A stretch of 64,000 bases of DNA from Streptomyces sp. Root1304 (GCF_001426405.1 NZ_LMEP01000027.1:227550-291549); one strand, 5' to 3'. Positions 37,589 through 46,987 are shown, counted from the stretch's first letter. Notes: generated by a model not told the origin, from the letters alone. Numbers and translations: made by a program.

Positions 37589-38136
37589 AAGCGACCGCAG
37601 TACCGGAGATCGCCGGCGCGTACCTGTTCGAGCCGACCCCCTTCGCCGACGAACGCGGCTTCTTCAGCCGCACCTTCGACGCCGACGTCGTCCGCTCGGT
37701 CGGCCTCGACCCGGGCGCCTTCGTCCAGGACAGTCTGTCCCGCTCGGTCCGTGGCGTGCTGCGCGGCATGCACCTGCGCTCCGGCGACGGCGAGGCCAAG
37801 CTGGTGCGCTGCTCGTACGGGAGGATCTTCGACGTCGTCGTGGACCTGCGTCCGGACTCGCCGACCTACCGCAACCGGGCCTTCTTCGAACTGTCCGACG
37901 AGACACAGGCCACCCTGTACATCCCGGCGGGATGCGCGCACGGCTTCCAGGCGCTGACCGGGACCGCCGACACCTCGTACCGGATCGACCGCCCGCACGA
38001 TCCGGCCGAGGACGTGACGATCGCCTTCGACGACCCGGAGCTCGCCATTCCGTGGCCGCTCCCGGCCACGTCGATGTCCCGGCGGGACCGGGAGGCGCCG
38101 AGCCTCGCCGAGGTCCTGAAGCAGAGAGAGAGCTGA
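37585..38136 (+). CDS. RmlC-like dTDP-sugar 3,5-epimerase family protein
   Basis: A 183-residue cupin-type protein, the usual length of RmlC (dTDP-4-keto-6-deoxyglucose 3,5-epimerase). Conserved blocks include PTPFADERGFFSRTFD, RGVLRGMHLR (catalytic His), IFDVVVDLRPDSPTY and IPAGCAHGFQAL. The nucleotide in this pathway may be CDP rather than dTDP because the nucleotidyltransferase is RfbF-like. It overlaps the previous gene by 4 nt and is 7 nt from the aminotransferase gene. Confidence 0.88.
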   Translation: MKATAVPEIAGAYLFEPTPFADERGFFSRTFDADVVRSVGLDPGAFVQDSLSRSVRGVLRGMHLRSGDGEAKLVRCSYGRIFDVVVDLRPDSPTYRNRAFFELSDETQATLYIPAGCAHGFQALTGTADTSYRIDRPHDPAEDVTIAFDDPELAIPWPLPATSMSRRDREAPSLAEVLKQRES

Positions 38137-38143
38137 GAGACCC

Positions 38144-39463
38144 GTGACCACCGAAGAGTTCGAGCTCCCCCGGTCGCGGCGGGCCAACGAGCGGCTGCAC
38201 GCCCTGATCCCCGGCGGCGCGCACACCTACGCCAAGGGCGACGACCAGTATCCCGAGGGCCTGGCCCCGGTCATCAGCCACGGCCTGGGTGCCCATGTGT
38301 GGGACGTCGACGGCAACCGCTACATCGAGTACGGCTCCGGCCTGCGGTCGGTCAGCCTCGGGCACGCCCACCCGCGCGTGGTCGAGGCGGTGCGGCGGGA
38401 GATCGGCCGGGGCAGCAACTTCGTCCGGCCGTCCCTCGTGGAGGTCGAGGCGGCGGAACGCTTCCTCGCCACCGTGCCGACCGCCGACATGGTGAAGTTC
38501 GCGAAGAACGGCTCCGACGCCACCACCGCCGCCGTGCGCCTCGCCCGCGCGGTCACCGGGCGCCCCCGGGTGGCCCTCTGCGGGGACCATCCCTTCTTCT
38601 CCGTCGACGACTGGTTCATCGGTACGACGCCGATGTCGGCGGGCATCCCGGCCACCGACCTCACGGTGACGTTCCCCTACGGGGACCTGCCCGCCGCCGA
38701 GGAACTGCTCTCCCGCCACGAGGGCGAGATCGCCTGCCTCATCCTCGAACCGGCCACCCACTCCGAACCGCCGCCCGGGTACCTCGCCGGTCTGCGCGCA
38801 CTGGCCGACCGGCACGGCTGCGTGCTCGTCTTCGACGAGATGATCACCGGCTTCCGCTGGTCGGAGGCAGGCGCCCAGGGCCTCTACGGCGTGGTCCCCG
38901 ACCTCTCGACCTTCGGCAAGGCGCTCGGCAACGGCTTCGCCGTCTCCGCGCTGGCCGGGCGCCGCGAACTGATGGAGTGGGGCGGCCTGCGGCACTCCGG
39001 CGACCGGGTGTTCCTGCTGTCCACCACGCACGGCGCGGAGACCCACTCGCTGGCCGCCGCGATGGCGGTGCAGACCACGTACGTCGAGGAGGGCGTCACC
39101 GCGCGGCTCCACGCCCTCGGCGAGCGGCTCGCCGCCGGTGTGCGCGGGGCCGCGGCGGCGATGGGCGTCGGTGACCACCTCGTCGTACGGGGACGGGCCA
39201 GCAATCTGGTCTTCGCCACCCTCGACGGGGACGGGCAGCCGTCGCAGGAGTACCGCACGCTGTTCCTGCGCCGGCTCCTCGCGGGCGGGGTGCTCGCCCC
39301 GTCGTTCGTGGTCAGCGGTGCGCTCGACGAGGACGACATCGACCGGACCGTCGACGTGGTGGCCGAGGCGTGCGCGGTGTACCGGAAGGCGCTGGACGCC
39401 GGGGATCCGGGCGCCTGGTTCGCGGGGCGGCCGGTGAAGCCGGTGTTCCGGCGCAGGGTGTGA
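38144..39463 (+). CDS. class III aminotransferase, glutamate-1-semialdehyde-aminomutase-like
   Basis: A 439-residue PLP enzyme resembling HemL. The PLP lysine is Lys259 in STFGKALGNG, and FDEMITGFRWSEAGAQGLYG precedes it. Homologues in surface-glycan clusters are thought to aminate or rearrange a keto sugar instead of making aminolevulinate; heme synthesis genes are absent here. The GTG start follows GAGAG, 7 nt after the RmlC-like gene. It ends the polysaccharide operon; the next gene is on the other strand. Confidence 0.86.
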   Translation: MTTEEFELPRSRRANERLHALIPGGAHTYAKGDDQYPEGLAPVISHGLGAHVWDVDGNRYIEYGSGLRSVSLGHAHPRVVEAVRREIGRGSNFVRPSLVEVEAAERFLATVPTADMVKFAKNGSDATTAAVRLARAVTGRPRVALCGDHPFFSVDDWFIGTTPMSAGIPATDLTVTFPYGDLPAAEELLSRHEGEIACLILEPATHSEPPPGYLAGLRALADRHGCVLVFDEMITGFRWSEAGAQGLYGVVPDLSTFGKALGNGFAVSALAGRRELMEWGGLRHSGDRVFLLSTTHGAETHSLAAAMAVQTTYVEEGVTARLHALGERLAAGVRGAAAAMGVGDHLVVRGRASNLVFATLDGDGQPSQEYRTLFLRRLLAGGVLAPSFVVSGALDEDDIDRTVDVVAEACAVYRKALDAGDPGAWFAGRPVKPVFRRRV

Positions 39464-39499
39464 GCTGAGGCGGTGCCGCTGTCGTGAGGTGCGGAAGCG

Positions 39500-40195
39500 T
39501 CAGCGGCGCACCCGTCGGCCGGTGTCGGCCGTCCCGTCGTCCGTGGGGACGGCCCACCGGTCGGCCGCCCGGTCGACCAGCCACGCGGTCGCCGTCACCA
39601 CCGCGAGCGCCGTGCACCAGCCGCCGAGGGTGTCGGTCGGGTAGTGCGCGCCCAGGGCGACCTGCGCCCCGCCCATGGCGGCGCCCGCGATCAGCCCCGC
39701 GGCGAGCACGAGCGAGGTGCCGGCCGTCCTGCCGAGGCGGAGGCGGCCGGCCACGAGCAGCGCCACCACCAGGGCGAACGCGGTGAGGAAGGCGGTGTGC
39801 CCGCTCGGGAAGGACAGGTTCTCCTCGCCGTGGATGGTGCGTCCCACCAGGGGCTTGAGGAGCGTCGTCGTCGCCACCGTGAGGCCGACGCCGGCGACGA
39901 GGAGCACCGCCGCGCGAGGACGCCGCAGCAGCAGGCAGCCCGTCACGGTGATCCCGATCAGCGTCGCCGCTCCCACGGGCTCCCCCAGGAAGTCCACGGC
40001 CAGGGCGACGTCCCGCCACCGCGGCGCCACGCCGTCCACCGCCGCCCCGATGCGCGCGTCCACCCTGCCGGGCGCGCCGCCGTCGGCGTACAGCACTCCC
40101 AGCGCGAGGACCGTCAGCGCGGCGAGGACCGCGAGCGGCCCCAGCCACGCGCGCAGCGGCGGGTGCAGCACCGGGGGCGCCGGTCGGCCGGTCAC
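39500..40195 (-). CDS. PAP2-family membrane phosphatase
   Basis: A 231-residue integral membrane phosphatase with about six hydrophobic segments. The PAP2 motifs KPLVGR, SFPSGHTAF and GAHYPTDTLGG are present. Family members dephosphorylate lipid pyrophosphates, including undecaprenyl pyrophosphate released by Wzy-type polymerisation. The start at 40195 (GTG) is preferred over the longer frame to 40318: upstream codons such as CTT, GGA, ATT and GCA break the strong GC3 bias, so that part is non-coding. It converges on the polysaccharide operon; a recycling role is inference. Confidence 0.82.
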   Translation of the reverse strand: MTGRPAPPVLHPPLRAWLGPLAVLAALTVLALGVLYADGGAPGRVDARIGAAVDGVAPRWRDVALAVDFLGEPVGAATLIGITVTGCLLLRRPRAAVLLVAGVGLTVATTTLLKPLVGRTIHGEENLSFPSGHTAFLTAFALVVALLVAGRLRLGRTAGTSLVLAAGLIAGAAMGGAQVALGAHYPTDTLGGWCTALAVVTATAWLVDRAADRWAVPTDDGTADTGRRVRR

Positions 40196-40407
40196 CCACC
40201 CACCGCGTCCGGCCGGTGCGCGGTCGACGGCGGACCCGCTGTGTCCCTCGAATCCGACGTGTGCAGCAATCGTCAACTCCCCCGGTTCTCCGCGGACGTT
40301 CCCCCGAAGGTCCTCCACGGCACCTTAACCAACTGCGGGGGTGCGCACGGCGGATGACCCGAGGGAGTGCGCCGCGCGGGGACGCATGCGCCGGGTAGGT
40401 TGAGCGG

Positions 40408-40974
40408 GTGACCACTTCGCCCTTGATCCTGTTGCTGTCGGGAAGCCTCCGCTCCGGTTCCACCAACGAGGCCGTGCTGCGCACCGCGCAGGACCTGGCG
40501 TCGTCCGTGGACGTGCGCGCCGTCCGGTACGACGGTCTGGCGCGGCTTCCGCACTTCAACCCCGACGAGGACACCGACCCGTTGCCCGCCGCCGTGACCG
40601 GGCTGCGCGCGGCGATCGACGCGGCGGCGGGGATCCTGATCTGCGCCCCGGAGTACGCGGGCACCCTGCCGGGTTCGTTCAAGAACCTGCTCGACTGGAC
40701 GGTCGGCGGAACCGAGATCTGCGACAAGCCGACCGCCTGGATCAACGCCGCCGCTCCCGGCCGGGGCCAGGGCGCGGACGCGACCCTGCGGACCGTGCTG
40801 GGCTACACCGGCGCCGCCATCGTGGAGCAGGCCTGTGTGAAGGTGCCCGTGGACCGTGGGACGGTCGACGGGCAGGGTCTGATCACCGACCCGGACGTAC
40901 GGGGCGAGATCGCCCGCGTACTGGGCCTGCTGGCCGGGTCCGCCGCGCCGGTCGCCGTGGCGGACCCGGCCTGA
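40408..40974 (+). CDS. NADPH-dependent FMN reductase family protein
   Basis: A 188-residue flavodoxin-like reductase. LLSGSLRSGSTNEAVL binds the FMN phosphate and CAPEYAGTLPGSFKNLLDW is the flavin and dimer-contact block of the YieF/ArsH-like family. Such enzymes reduce FMN, quinones or chromate with NAD(P)H. It is a single gene, divergent from the PAP2 gene across about 210 nt and convergent with the SHOCT gene. Confidence 0.87.
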   Translation: MTTSPLILLLSGSLRSGSTNEAVLRTAQDLASSVDVRAVRYDGLARLPHFNPDEDTDPLPAAVTGLRAAIDAAAGILICAPEYAGTLPGSFKNLLDWTVGGTEICDKPTAWINAAAPGRGQGADATLRTVLGYTGAAIVEQACVKVPVDRGTVDGQGLITDPDVRGEIARVLGLLAGSAAPVAVADPA

Positions 40975-40996
40975 CCGCACGGTCCTGACCGTACGG
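40975..40996 (+). terminator. short inverted repeat between convergent genes
   Basis: Two 10-base arms (CCGCACGGTC and GACCGTACGG) with one mismatch and a 2-base loop start immediately after the FMN reductase stop codon. There is no T-tract, so termination is only probable. Confidence 0.4.
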
Positions 40997-41015
40997 CCGG
41001 GAGAACCGCTCCCCG

Positions 41016-41297
41016 CTAGCCGAGGATGCGCCGCTTCTGGGCCTCGAACTCCTCGGCGGTCAGCACGCCCTGTTCCTTCAGGTCCCCCAGCTGCTTCAGC
41101 TGGTCGATCTTGGCGCTCATGTCGTCGGCGGCGGGCGCCGGGGCCGCCGGCGGCGGCTGCGGGGGCTGCTGCTGGTACTGCTGTTCCTCCTGCTGCGCCC
41201 AGCGTCCCGCCTGCCGGCGCGACACACGGTTGGACACCGCGGTGGCCGTACCCGCCACGACGGCGGTACGGGCGACGCCACGAAGAAGTCCGGGCAT
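41016..41297 (-). CDS. SHOCT-domain small protein
   Basis: A 93-residue protein. The N-terminus has a short hydrophobic stretch (RTAVVAGTATAV), then a Gln/Pro-rich linker, then a C-terminal SHOCT motif (QLGDLKEQGVLTAEEFEAQKRRIL), a short oligomerisation module found at protein ends. It lies 53 nt downstream of the DUF6325 gene on the same strand and may be co-transcribed. Function unknown. Confidence 0.75.
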   Translation of the reverse strand: MPGLLRGVARTAVVAGTATAVSNRVSRRQAGRWAQQEEQQYQQQPPQPPPAAPAPAADDMSAKIDQLKQLGDLKEQGVLTAEEFEAQKRRILG

Positions 41298-41349
41298 GAT
41301 CAGTCAACTCCCAGGAACATAGGTACGGATCCGGCCACGACCGCACGGC

Positions 41350-41796
41350 TCACGCCGCGCCCTCCGCCGCTTCCAGCGAGGCCAGCAGCGCCTGGACGGG
41401 AATCCGCCCGCCTGCCACCAGCTGCCCGCCGCCGCGCCGCATGGCCCGTGCGAACGGGGCCGCCCACACGTTCTCGTACACGATGATCCCGGCGGAGTTC
41501 CCGGGCTCCAGCGCACCACCGGCGTCATCGATGTCGCTCTGGTCCAGCAGTCCCGACGAGGCCCCCTCGAACACCGAGAGGTCCATCTCGCCCCCCATGT
41601 CCCTGAGTTCCACGACGGACACCGAACCGTCCTCGCCCTTCTGGACGAACAGCAGGTCGAGGACCCGGATGATGCCTCGGTCGACCAGATCGACGAGCAG
41701 GGGAAATCCCTCGCCCGTCATCCGGCTGCCGGGAAACTCGACAATCAGGTAGTCGACGGGCCCCATGTCCTCGAGCTCCGAGAGATCCTCGCTCAT
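41350..41796 (-). CDS. DUF6325-family protein
   Basis: A 148-residue acidic protein beginning MSEDLSELEDMGPVDYLIVE and ending near GRIPVQALLASLEAAEG, the layout of the DUF6325 family, which often sits beside SHOCT proteins in Streptomyces. The central VFEGASSGLLDQSD and YENVWAAPFARAMRRGG are family blocks. The start at 41796 has AAGGAG five bases upstream; the 6-nt longer frame would put the GTG inside that site. Function unknown, possibly stress-related by association. Confidence 0.78.
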   Translation of the reverse strand: MSEDLSELEDMGPVDYLIVEFPGSRMTGEGFPLLVDLVDRGIIRVLDLLFVQKGEDGSVSVVELRDMGGEMDLSVFEGASSGLLDQSDIDDAGGALEPGNSAGIIVYENVWAAPFARAMRRGGGQLVAGGRIPVQALLASLEAAEGAA

Positions 41797-42048
41797 CGCC
41801 ACTCCTTCACCTTCGGGCTCGCGCCCCAGCGCGCGGGAGGAACCGGACCGCCGCCCTCATCGGTGAGGGACGGCGGGGCGGCACCCCTGCCATTCCAACA
41901 CCACCCGCCATGCCCCGCACCTGATGTCCCTCCCGCCCTGAGCCGGTCCCGGGCGCGTCGCGCCCGGCCCCGTGCGCCGAGAGGCGTATCGGCGGATCCT
42001 GGGAGGGGAGCGCCACAGGCCGGCCCGAGACCGGCCCGGCTCCGACGG

Positions 42049-44784
42049 ATGGTGACGGTGAGCGCCGTGGTCGAGACCGACGAGGACACGCCGGGGCTTC
42101 CCCTCGGTGATCCCTTCCTGCGGACGCGGATCGTGCCGCCGACGCTGCCCGCCACGTTCCTGCGCAGGCCCCGGCTCGTCGAGCGCCTCGGTCCGGCCCC
42201 CGGCACGCCGCTGACCCTGGTGAACGGTCCCGCCGGGGCCGGCAAGACGCTGCTGGCCGCGGACTGGGCGGCCGGCCTGGGCCGTCCGGTCGCCTGGCTC
42301 ACCGCGGAGGCCGGGGACGAGCGGCCCGCGGTGTTCTGGACGTACGTCCTCCAGGCGCTGCGCGGCAGCGGGACGCCCCTGCGGCCCGCGCTGGCGGTCC
42401 GGCCGGACGCGCCCGGGGTGGACCCCCGGCTGCTCGAAGCGCTCGCGGCCGAGCTGTGCGAGCTGGCCGAGCCCGCGGTGCTGGTGATCGACGAGTTCGA
42501 CCGGGTGACCTCCCCGGAAGTCGCGGAGCAGCTCGCGCTCGTCCTGCGGCACGCGGGTCCGGGCCTGCGCCTGGTCATCGGCACCCGCACGGAGCCCCTG
42601 ATGCCCCTGCACGGCTACCGGCTGGCCGGACGGCTGACGGAGATCCGCGCCGCGGAGCTGGCCTTCACCCGGGAGGAGGCCGGCGCCCTGCTCGACCTGC
42701 ACGGCCTGAGTCTGTCGGCCGACGCGGTGGGCGCCCTGGTGGACCGGACGCGGGGATGGGCCGCCGGCCTGCGGCTCTGCGCCCTGGCGGCGCGCGAGAG
42801 CCCCGACCCGGAGGCGTATCTGAAGGACTTCGAGGCGGACCGGAGCACGGTCGCGGACTTCCTGCTCGCGGAAGTGCTCAAGGGCCGGTCGGAAGAGGCC
42901 CAGGACCTGCTGCTGCGGGTCAGCGTCCTGACCCGGTTCGACCCCGGCCTGGCGAACGCCCTCACCGGCCGGATCGACGCCGAGCCGCTGCTCTGCGCGC
43001 TGGTCCGGGAGAACGCGTTCGTCGAGGCCCTCGGACACTCCTCGTACCGCCTCCACCCGCTGTTCAGGGAGATACTCCGGGCCCACCTGCGGGAACGTCT
43101 CCCCGCGCTGGAGCCGGAACTCCACCGCCGGGCCGCACGGTGGCTGCGCCGTTCCGGGTCGCTGTACGAGACGCTCGCCCACAGCACCGCAGCGGGCGAA
43201 TGGGGCTTCGCCGCCGACGCCCTCGTCGAGGATCTGGCCATGGGGCAGCTCTTCACCGGTCTGCGCTCCGACGACCTGGTCCGGCTGTGCTCCGCGATGC
43301 CGCCGGAGGCCACGGGCACCGCGCCGGAACTCGTACGGGCGGCCCTGGACCTGTCCCGGTACGACCTCCCCCGTGGCCTCGCGCACCTGCGCCGGGCCGG
43401 GGAACAGCTCGCGGACTCCCCCGCCTCGGAGGCGCCCGAGGCGCAGCTCGGCCGCGCGCTCCTCGAAGCGCTGGCCGCACGCCTGACGGGCTGTCCCGTA
43501 CGGGCCGAGAGGGCGGCGGAGGCGGCCGAACGGCTACGGCAGGAGGTGCCCGCCCGGCTGCTGGAGGGGCATCCCGAGCACGGCGCGCTCCTGGGGACGC
43601 ATCTGGGCTCGGCGCTGCTGTGGGCCGGGCGCTTCGAGGACGCGCGCGCCACGCTGACCTCGGTGGCCGAGAGCTCCCGTTCGGACTCCGTCGCGCTCCC
43701 CCTGGAGGAGTCGAGAGAGCACCTGGCGCTGATCGACCACCTGAACGGCTGGCCCGGCAGGGCCGAACGGAGGGTGCTGGCCGGGGCGGCCGGGACGGAG
43801 GCGGAGCCCCCTCCGGAGCCCGGCCCCGGACGCGCGGATGCGAGTGCGGGTCCGGCTCCGGTACCAGGTCTCGGCTTGGGGCCGGGTCTCGCGCTGGGGC
43901 GGATCGTCCTCGCCGCCGTGGCCGTGGACCGCGACGAGCTGGACCGGGCCCGCGCGCTCCTCGACGAGACCGCGCAGCTCGACGCGGCGACGCACGATCC
44001 GGTGACCTCGGCGGGACGGGCCCTCGCCCTGGGCCGGCTGCTGCTGGTCGAGGGCCATCCGCGCGCCGCCGCCGCGGCGGCGCACCCCGCCGTCGCGGCG
44101 GCCGTCGACTCGCCCTGGGCGTCGGGCCACGAGGCGCTGGTCGTCTCCGCGGCCCACCTGGCCGAAGGGCGGCCGGAGCAGGCCGCCGAGCTGCTCGGCG
44201 ACGTGACTCCGGATCATCCGGCCGTCGCCGTGGAGGCGGCCCGGATCCTGCTCGACGCGGGCCGGGCCGAGGCGGCGGCCGAGCTCGTGGACGGCATCCG
44301 CGCCGGCGGCCGGGCCGGGCCCGCGGTCACCGTGCGGGCGGCGCTGGTCAGGGCGCACGTGGCGGAGGAGGCGGGGGACGGCGACACCGCGCGCAAGCTC
44401 GTCGCGCAGGCACTCCTCGACGCCCGGCGCGAACGGCTGCGCCGGCCGTTCCTGGACGCCCGGCCGTGGATACGGCACCTCCTGGCCGTGCCGCCCCTGC
44501 GGGAGCTGGCCGCCGGGTGGCTCACCCCGGGTCCGGCGGCGGCCGCGGCCCCGGGGGCGGCTGCGGCGGATCCCGCGCCGCCGCTCGCCGTGGTGGGACT
44601 CAGCGAACGCGAGCGCGACGTCCTGCGGCGGCTGGCCCTGATGATGTCGACGGAGGAGATCGCCGCCGACCTGTACCTCTCGGTGAACACGGTGAAGACC
44701 CACCTCAAGGGGGCCTACCGGAAGCTCGCGGTGAACCGGCGCAACGACGCGGTGCGCCGCGCGCGCGAGCTCGGGCTGCTGTGA
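42049..44784 (+). CDS. large ATP-binding LuxR-type regulator (LAL/MalT-like)
   Basis: A 911-residue regulator. An N-terminal STAND/AAA-type ATPase has the Walker A loop GPAGAGKT at residues 60-67 and a Walker B-like LVIDEFD. A helical TPR-like middle follows (about 350-800), and a C-terminal LuxR helix-turn-helix ends it (SERERDVLRRLALM, STEEIAADLYLSVNTVKTHL). MalT-type proteins bind an inducer and ATP, oligomerise and activate transcription. The start near 42049 is where conserved sequence begins; no strong ribosome site is visible, so nearby GTGs are possible. The DHA2 exporter 205 nt downstream on the same strand is a possible target. The upstream 250 nt hold no gene. Confidence 0.85.
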   Translation: MVTVSAVVETDEDTPGLPLGDPFLRTRIVPPTLPATFLRRPRLVERLGPAPGTPLTLVNGPAGAGKTLLAADWAAGLGRPVAWLTAEAGDERPAVFWTYVLQALRGSGTPLRPALAVRPDAPGVDPRLLEALAAELCELAEPAVLVIDEFDRVTSPEVAEQLALVLRHAGPGLRLVIGTRTEPLMPLHGYRLAGRLTEIRAAELAFTREEAGALLDLHGLSLSADAVGALVDRTRGWAAGLRLCALAARESPDPEAYLKDFEADRSTVADFLLAEVLKGRSEEAQDLLLRVSVLTRFDPGLANALTGRIDAEPLLCALVRENAFVEALGHSSYRLHPLFREILRAHLRERLPALEPELHRRAARWLRRSGSLYETLAHSTAAGEWGFAADALVEDLAMGQLFTGLRSDDLVRLCSAMPPEATGTAPELVRAALDLSRYDLPRGLAHLRRAGEQLADSPASEAPEAQLGRALLEALAARLTGCPVRAERAAEAAERLRQEVPARLLEGHPEHGALLGTHLGSALLWAGRFEDARATLTSVAESSRSDSVALPLEESREHLALIDHLNGWPGRAERRVLAGAAGTEAEPPPEPGPGRADASAGPAPVPGLGLGPGLALGRIVLAAVAVDRDELDRARALLDETAQLDAATHDPVTSAGRALALGRLLLVEGHPRAAAAAAHPAVAAAVDSPWASGHEALVVSAAHLAEGRPEQAAELLGDVTPDHPAVAVEAARILLDAGRAEAAAELVDGIRAGGRAGPAVTVRAALVRAHVAEEAGDGDTARKLVAQALLDARRERLRRPFLDARPWIRHLLAVPPLRELAAGWLTPGPAAAAAPGAAAADPAPPLAVVGLSERERDVLRRLALMMSTEEIAADLYLSVNTVKTHLKGAYRKLAVNRRNDAVRRARELGLL

Positions 44785-44989
44785 GCCGCCGGGGGGTGCC
44801 GCCGCGCCGTGGGGCGCCGCCCCGCCGTGGAAGGGCCCGCGCCCGCCCCGTACTTCTTCCGCCTCCCCCGCGACGGGTGAGGCGGAGCGCCGGTCTCTCC
44901 GCTCCAATGGGACGGGCGGCGGGCCGCTCCGGGCCGCCGCCCGTCCGGGCACCGACCGTGGCCCGGCCCGAGAGGGCGAGGTGGACAGC

Positions 44990-46615
44990 GTGAGACGCTG
45001 GAGCGCTCTGATCGTCCTGGGGACGGCTCAGTTCCTGATGGTGCTCGACTCCTCCGTCATGAACGTCTCCATCAGCCAGCTGGTGGAGGACTTCGACACC
45101 GAGGTCACCGCCATCCAGGCCGTCATCACGCTGTACGCGCTGGTCATGGCCGCGTTCATGCTGATCGGCGGCCGGCTCGGGGACATCCTGGGCCGCCGCC
45201 GCGTGTTTCTCCTCGGACTGGTCGTCTACGCCACGGGCTCGGCCCTGACCGCCGTGGCACCGACCCTGTGGGTGCTCACCCTCGGCTGGTCCGTCATCGA
45301 GGGACTCGGCGCCGCCCTGGTACTGCCCGCCATGGCCGCCCTGGTCGCGGAGTCGTACCGGGGGCGGGACCGGGCCGTCGCCTACGGGGTCATCGGCGGT
45401 CTCGCTGGCGCGGGAATCGCCATCGGTCCGCTGCTCGGCGGCTGGGTGACGACGTACCTGACCTGGCGGCTGGTCTTCGCCGGTGAGGTCGTGGTCGTCG
45501 TGGCCGTCCTCTGCGCCCACCGGGCGATCCCCCGGACCGAGGACACCGGCCGTCGGCCCCACCTGGACGGTGTCGGCGCCGCGCTCTCGGCGGCGGGGCT
45601 GGGGCTCGGCGTGCTCGGCATCCTGCAGAGCAGCACATGGGGATGGGTGGAACCCCGTAACCCGCCCTTCACGATCCTCGGGTTCGCGCCGACGCTGTTC
45701 GTCGTCGCCGCCGGGATCGCCCTCCTGGTCCTCTTCAGGAGCTGGGAGCACCGGCGCGAGAGCCGGGGGGACGACCCCCTGGTGCATCTGTCCCTGCTGG
45801 GCAGGCCGCCGCTGCGGGCCGGGCTGCTGACCCTGGTGAGCCAGAACCTCATCCTGCTCGGGCTGTTCTTCACGATCCCCCTCTATCTCCAGGTGGTGCA
45901 GGGGTTCGACGCCTTCGAGACGGGGCTACGGCTGCTCCCGGTGTCCGTCGCGATGGTCGTGGTGTCGCTGTCCGGAACCGCGCTGGGGCGGTGGGTCGGG
46001 CCGCGCCGGGTGGTCCAGCTGGCCCTGGTGACCCTGCTGGGTGCCGTCGTGTGGCTGCTGGCCACCATCGACCCGGTCATCGACGACGCGCAGTTCGCCG
46101 GGGCGATGGCGGTGCTGGGCGTGGGGATGGGGCTGCTCGCCTCACAGCTGGGCAACGTCGTGCAGTCCAGCGCCGGCGAGGGCGAGCGCAGCGAGGTCGG
46201 CGGCTTCCAGTTCACGGCCCAGAACCTGGGTTCCGCGCTGGGCACCGCGCTCATCGGCTCGATCCTGATCGGCTCCCTGGCCAATGCCTTCACCACCCAG
46301 GTGGCGAACGACCCGCGTCTGTCCGACGAGGCCCGCCACCAGACCGGTGTGGCGCTGGAGGCGGGCATCAGTTTCGTCTCCACCGATCAGGTGCGTACGG
46401 GGGCGGAGAACGCCGGATTGCCGGCCGCGGAGGTCGAGGCCGTCACGGACTCCTACGCCTCGGCGCAGCTCGACGGCCTCAAGGCCGCGATCCTCGCCAC
46501 GGGCGGCATCGCCCTCGCGAGTCTCGCGGTGACCCGGCACCTGCCGGCGGGCCGGTCGGGGCGTTCCGGCGGGCCGGACGCCGGGTCCACGGCCGGGGAC
46601 GGGCCGAGCTCCTGA
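44990..46615 (+). CDS. MFS exporter, DHA2 family (14 TM, EmrB/QacA type)
   Basis: A 541-residue transporter with 14 predicted membrane segments. The first helix reads WSALIVLGTAQFLMVLDSSV, motif A is GGRLGDILGRRRVF, and motif C-like glycines lie in GGLAGAGIAIGPLLGGW. DHA2 members export drugs or metabolites by proton antiport. The GTG at 44990 has GAGG 8 nt upstream; another GTG lies 9 nt earlier. It lies downstream of the LuxR-type regulator, suggesting regulation by it. Substrate unknown. Confidence 0.86.
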   Translation: MRRWSALIVLGTAQFLMVLDSSVMNVSISQLVEDFDTEVTAIQAVITLYALVMAAFMLIGGRLGDILGRRRVFLLGLVVYATGSALTAVAPTLWVLTLGWSVIEGLGAALVLPAMAALVAESYRGRDRAVAYGVIGGLAGAGIAIGPLLGGWVTTYLTWRLVFAGEVVVVVAVLCAHRAIPRTEDTGRRPHLDGVGAALSAAGLGLGVLGILQSSTWGWVEPRNPPFTILGFAPTLFVVAAGIALLVLFRSWEHRRESRGDDPLVHLSLLGRPPLRAGLLTLVSQNLILLGLFFTIPLYLQVVQGFDAFETGLRLLPVSVAMVVVSLSGTALGRWVGPRRVVQLALVTLLGAVVWLLATIDPVIDDAQFAGAMAVLGVGMGLLASQLGNVVQSSAGEGERSEVGGFQFTAQNLGSALGTALIGSILIGSLANAFTTQVANDPRLSDEARHQTGVALEAGISFVSTDQVRTGAENAGLPAAEVEAVTDSYASAQLDGLKAAILATGGIALASLAVTRHLPAGRSGRSGGPDAGSTAGDGPSS

Positions 46616-46728
46616 GCCCGACGGCCGACTCACCTGTACGAGGTGAGGCGGGAGAACCGCCCCCGGCGCACGCTCGTAGCGAGAGAGCCGCCCGTCCATC
46701 TCCCCAGGCCACCGCGGGAGAGCAGCTG

Positions 46729-46929
46729 ATGCACTACGAGATCCGCGTCGAGGGACACATGTCGGACACGCTGACCAACGCGTTCCCGGAGTTCAGCCAT
46801 GTGGTGATGGCCGGCCAGACCGTGCTGTTCGGCCCCGTCGTCGACGAGGCGCATCTGTACGGGCTGCTGGCCCGCCTCCAGTCGCTGGGCCTGCACCTGG
46901 TCGAGATGCGCCGGCTGCCGGGGCACTGA
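46729..46929 (+). CDS. small conserved-looking hypothetical protein (66 aa)
   Basis: A 66-residue protein (MHYEIRVEGHMSDTLTNAFP, ending RLPGH). Codon bias is strongly Streptomyces-like and GGGAGAGCAGCTG precedes the ATG. A short hydrophobic-alternating pattern suggests a small alpha/beta fold. I do not recognise a named family. It lies between the DHA2 exporter and the DUF308 gene. Confidence 0.6.
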   Translation: MHYEIRVEGHMSDTLTNAFPEFSHVVMAGQTVLFGPVVDEAHLYGLLARLQSLGLHLVEMRRLPGH

Positions 46930-46987
46930 CCGCCCGGCCGGACACCCCGGACCGAGCACCGTGATCCCGACCGAACGAGGAGGAGAC

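Noticed and set aside
38144..39463. Heme-pathway glutamate-1-semialdehyde aminomutase (HemL)
   Set aside because: Its position within a glycan operon with no heme genes argues for a sugar-related aminotransferase, although sequence alone cannot exclude it.
40196..40318. 41-codon N-terminal extension of the PAP2 gene
   Set aside because: The codons lose the strong G/C third-position bias before 40195, although an AAGGTG precedes the longer start.
40975..41015. A tRNA or small RNA between the convergent genes
   Set aside because: Only a short inverted repeat is present; there is no cloverleaf or TψC-like sequence.
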